From the NCBI RefSeq assembly GCF_025998535.1, contig NZ_AP024233.1:3434001-3498000 (forward strand): a stretch of DNA of 64,000 bases. The letters run 5' to 3'. Under the pieces are notes generated by a model. It was not told where the DNA came from and did not search any database. It worked only from the letters and a program-made list of their open reading frames with translations. Position 1 is the stretch's first letter. Each line of letters begins with the position of its first letter. This DNA is from Desulfolithobacter dissulfuricans (GTDB taxonomy: Bacteria > Desulfobacterota > Desulfobulbia > Desulfobulbales > Desulfobulbaceae). Of this stretch, positions 63,254 to 64,000 are shown one piece after another. The position numbers were made by a program, and so were the translations under genes.

Positions 63254-64000
63254 TCAGCGGTTGGCCTTCTCGAATTTGCGCAGCAGTTTGTTGCCGCGGG
63301 CGACCGCGTCATCCATGGCCTGGGAGGCCGTTTTGGTTCCGTTCCAGATCGCCTCCATTTCCTCGTTGATGATGTCGCGTACCTGGACGTAGTTGCCGAA
63401 ACGAAGTCCGCGGGAGTTGGGGGTGGGGGTGTTGAGGCTCAGCTGCTTGATGGCTGTGTCGGTCCCCGGGTTTTTTTCATAGAAGCCCTGCTTCCTGCTC
63501 AGCTCATAGGCCGCGGTGGTGATCGGCACGTAGCCGGTCTCCTGGTGCCACCAGGCCTGGACATCGGGCGAGGAAAGATAGCTCATGAACTTGGCCACAC
63601 CCTTGTAGTCGCCCTTGGGATGTCCTTTGAGGACCCAGAGGGTGGCACCGCCGATGATGGAGTTCTGCGGGGAGTCGATGATGTCGGGGTAATAGGGCAG
63701 CATGGCCTGGCCGAACTCGAACTTGGCCTGCTTCTTGATCCCGCCGTAATAGGCCGAGGAGTTGAGCCACATGCCACACTCGCCGTTGGTGAACATGGGC
63801 AGGGAGTCGCCGCGGCGACCGCCGTACTGAAAGATTCTGCTCTGCTGCCAGCGGCCCACGTCGGCCATCACCCGCTTGACATGCTTGTTGTTGAAGGTGA
63901 ACTCGGTGTCCAGGCCGGCAAAACCGTTTTCCCTGGTACCCATGGGCAGGTTGTGCCAGGCGCTGAAGTTCTCCACCATGACCCAGGACTGCCAGCCAAA
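63254..64000 (-). CDS. ugpB: Glycerol-3-phosphate binding protein UgpB, N-terminal part outside the window
   Basis: The last ~249 residues of a periplasmic sugar-type binding protein; the frame is open to the window edge (FGWQSWVMVENFSAWHNLP), so the start lies beyond 64000. GECGMWLNSSAYYGGIKK, AWWHQETGYVPITTAAYELS and TPNSRGLRFGNYVQVRDIINEEMEAIW are UgpB-type. First gene of ugpBAEC, which supplies phosphate and carbon from glycerol-3-phosphate under Pho control in E. coli; any promoter and Pho box here would be outside the window. Confidence 0.9.
   Translation of the reverse strand, partial: FGWQSWVMVENFSAWHNLPMGTRENGFAGLDTEFTFNNKHVKRVMADVGRWQQSRIFQYGGRRGDSLPMFTNGECGMWLNSSAYYGGIKKQAKFEFGQAMLPYYPDIIDSPQNSIIGGATLWVLKGHPKGDYKGVAKFMSYLSSPDVQAWWHQETGYVPITTAAYELSRKQGFYEKNPGTDTAIKQLSLNTPTPNSRGLRFGNYVQVRDIINEEMEAIWNGTKTASQAMDDAVARGNKLLRKFEKANR

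Noticed and set aside
1-64000. tRNA, rRNA, CRISPR arrays, prophage or plasmid features
   Set aside because: None was recognised on reading; the only mobile features are the group II intron and the two palindromic elements.

Overview
The window is high-GC DNA (about 60% by eye) of a Gram-negative anaerobe, most likely a sulfate reducer of the Desulfobulbales/Desulfobacterota. I infer this from a complex I lacking the NADH module, an indolepyruvate:ferredoxin oxidoreductase inside an amino-acid ABC operon, a reductive activator of corrinoid enzymes, and the style of the Pho and Ugp genes. No rRNA, tRNA or CRISPR array was seen.

Layout. 1-8.7 kb (+): 3' end of hemW, long-form purL, then ydbH-ynbE-ydbL (trans-envelope lipid-transport bridge) closed by a terminator. 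8.73-10.78 kb: a group II intron with its maturase, placed just behind two hairpins and abutting the 3' end of a convergent EamA transporter gene. 11.9-12.7 kb: a small lipoprotein gene and a 200-bp palindromic element. 12.7-21.2 kb (-): livH-iorA-iorB-livM-livG-livF/paaK-livJ, a branched-chain-type ABC transporter interleaved with arylpyruvate oxidoreductase and phenylacetate-CoA ligase; livF and paaK share one uninterrupted frame. A second palindromic element with the same fold follows at 21.3 kb. 21.6-34.7 kb (-): nuoABCDHIJK, an extra Mrp-type antiporter subunit, an 86-aa membrane protein, a NuoL-like subunit, nuoM and nuoN, then prmA and a CAP-domain lipoprotein. nuoEFG are absent.

34.7-43.8 kb is a mixed accessory stretch: RACE protein, an SGNH-like exported protein, a large structured-RNA candidate, two genes whose signal peptide is out of frame with the mature domain, a 35-codon membrane peptide, a diguanylate cyclase, and a Met-rich Spy-like protein beside a SHOCT protein. 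43.8-49.4 kb (+): dppABCDF. 49.5-51.8 kb (-): hybrid histidine kinase. 52-60.3 kb: phosphate regulon (phoR and phoB -, phoU-pstC-pstA-pstS-pstB +), with Pho-box-like 7-4-7 repeats in front of phoU/phoB and pstS. 60.4-64 kb (-): ugpC-ugpE-ugpA-ugpB, convergent with pst and running off the window.

Four genes (38.6 kb, 40.1 kb, phoR, ugpC) carry a single-base frameshift that is repaired by changing the length of a G/C run by one. This points to homopolymer errors in the assembly at least as much as to real pseudogenes, and it bears on how the livF-paaK fusion should be read.
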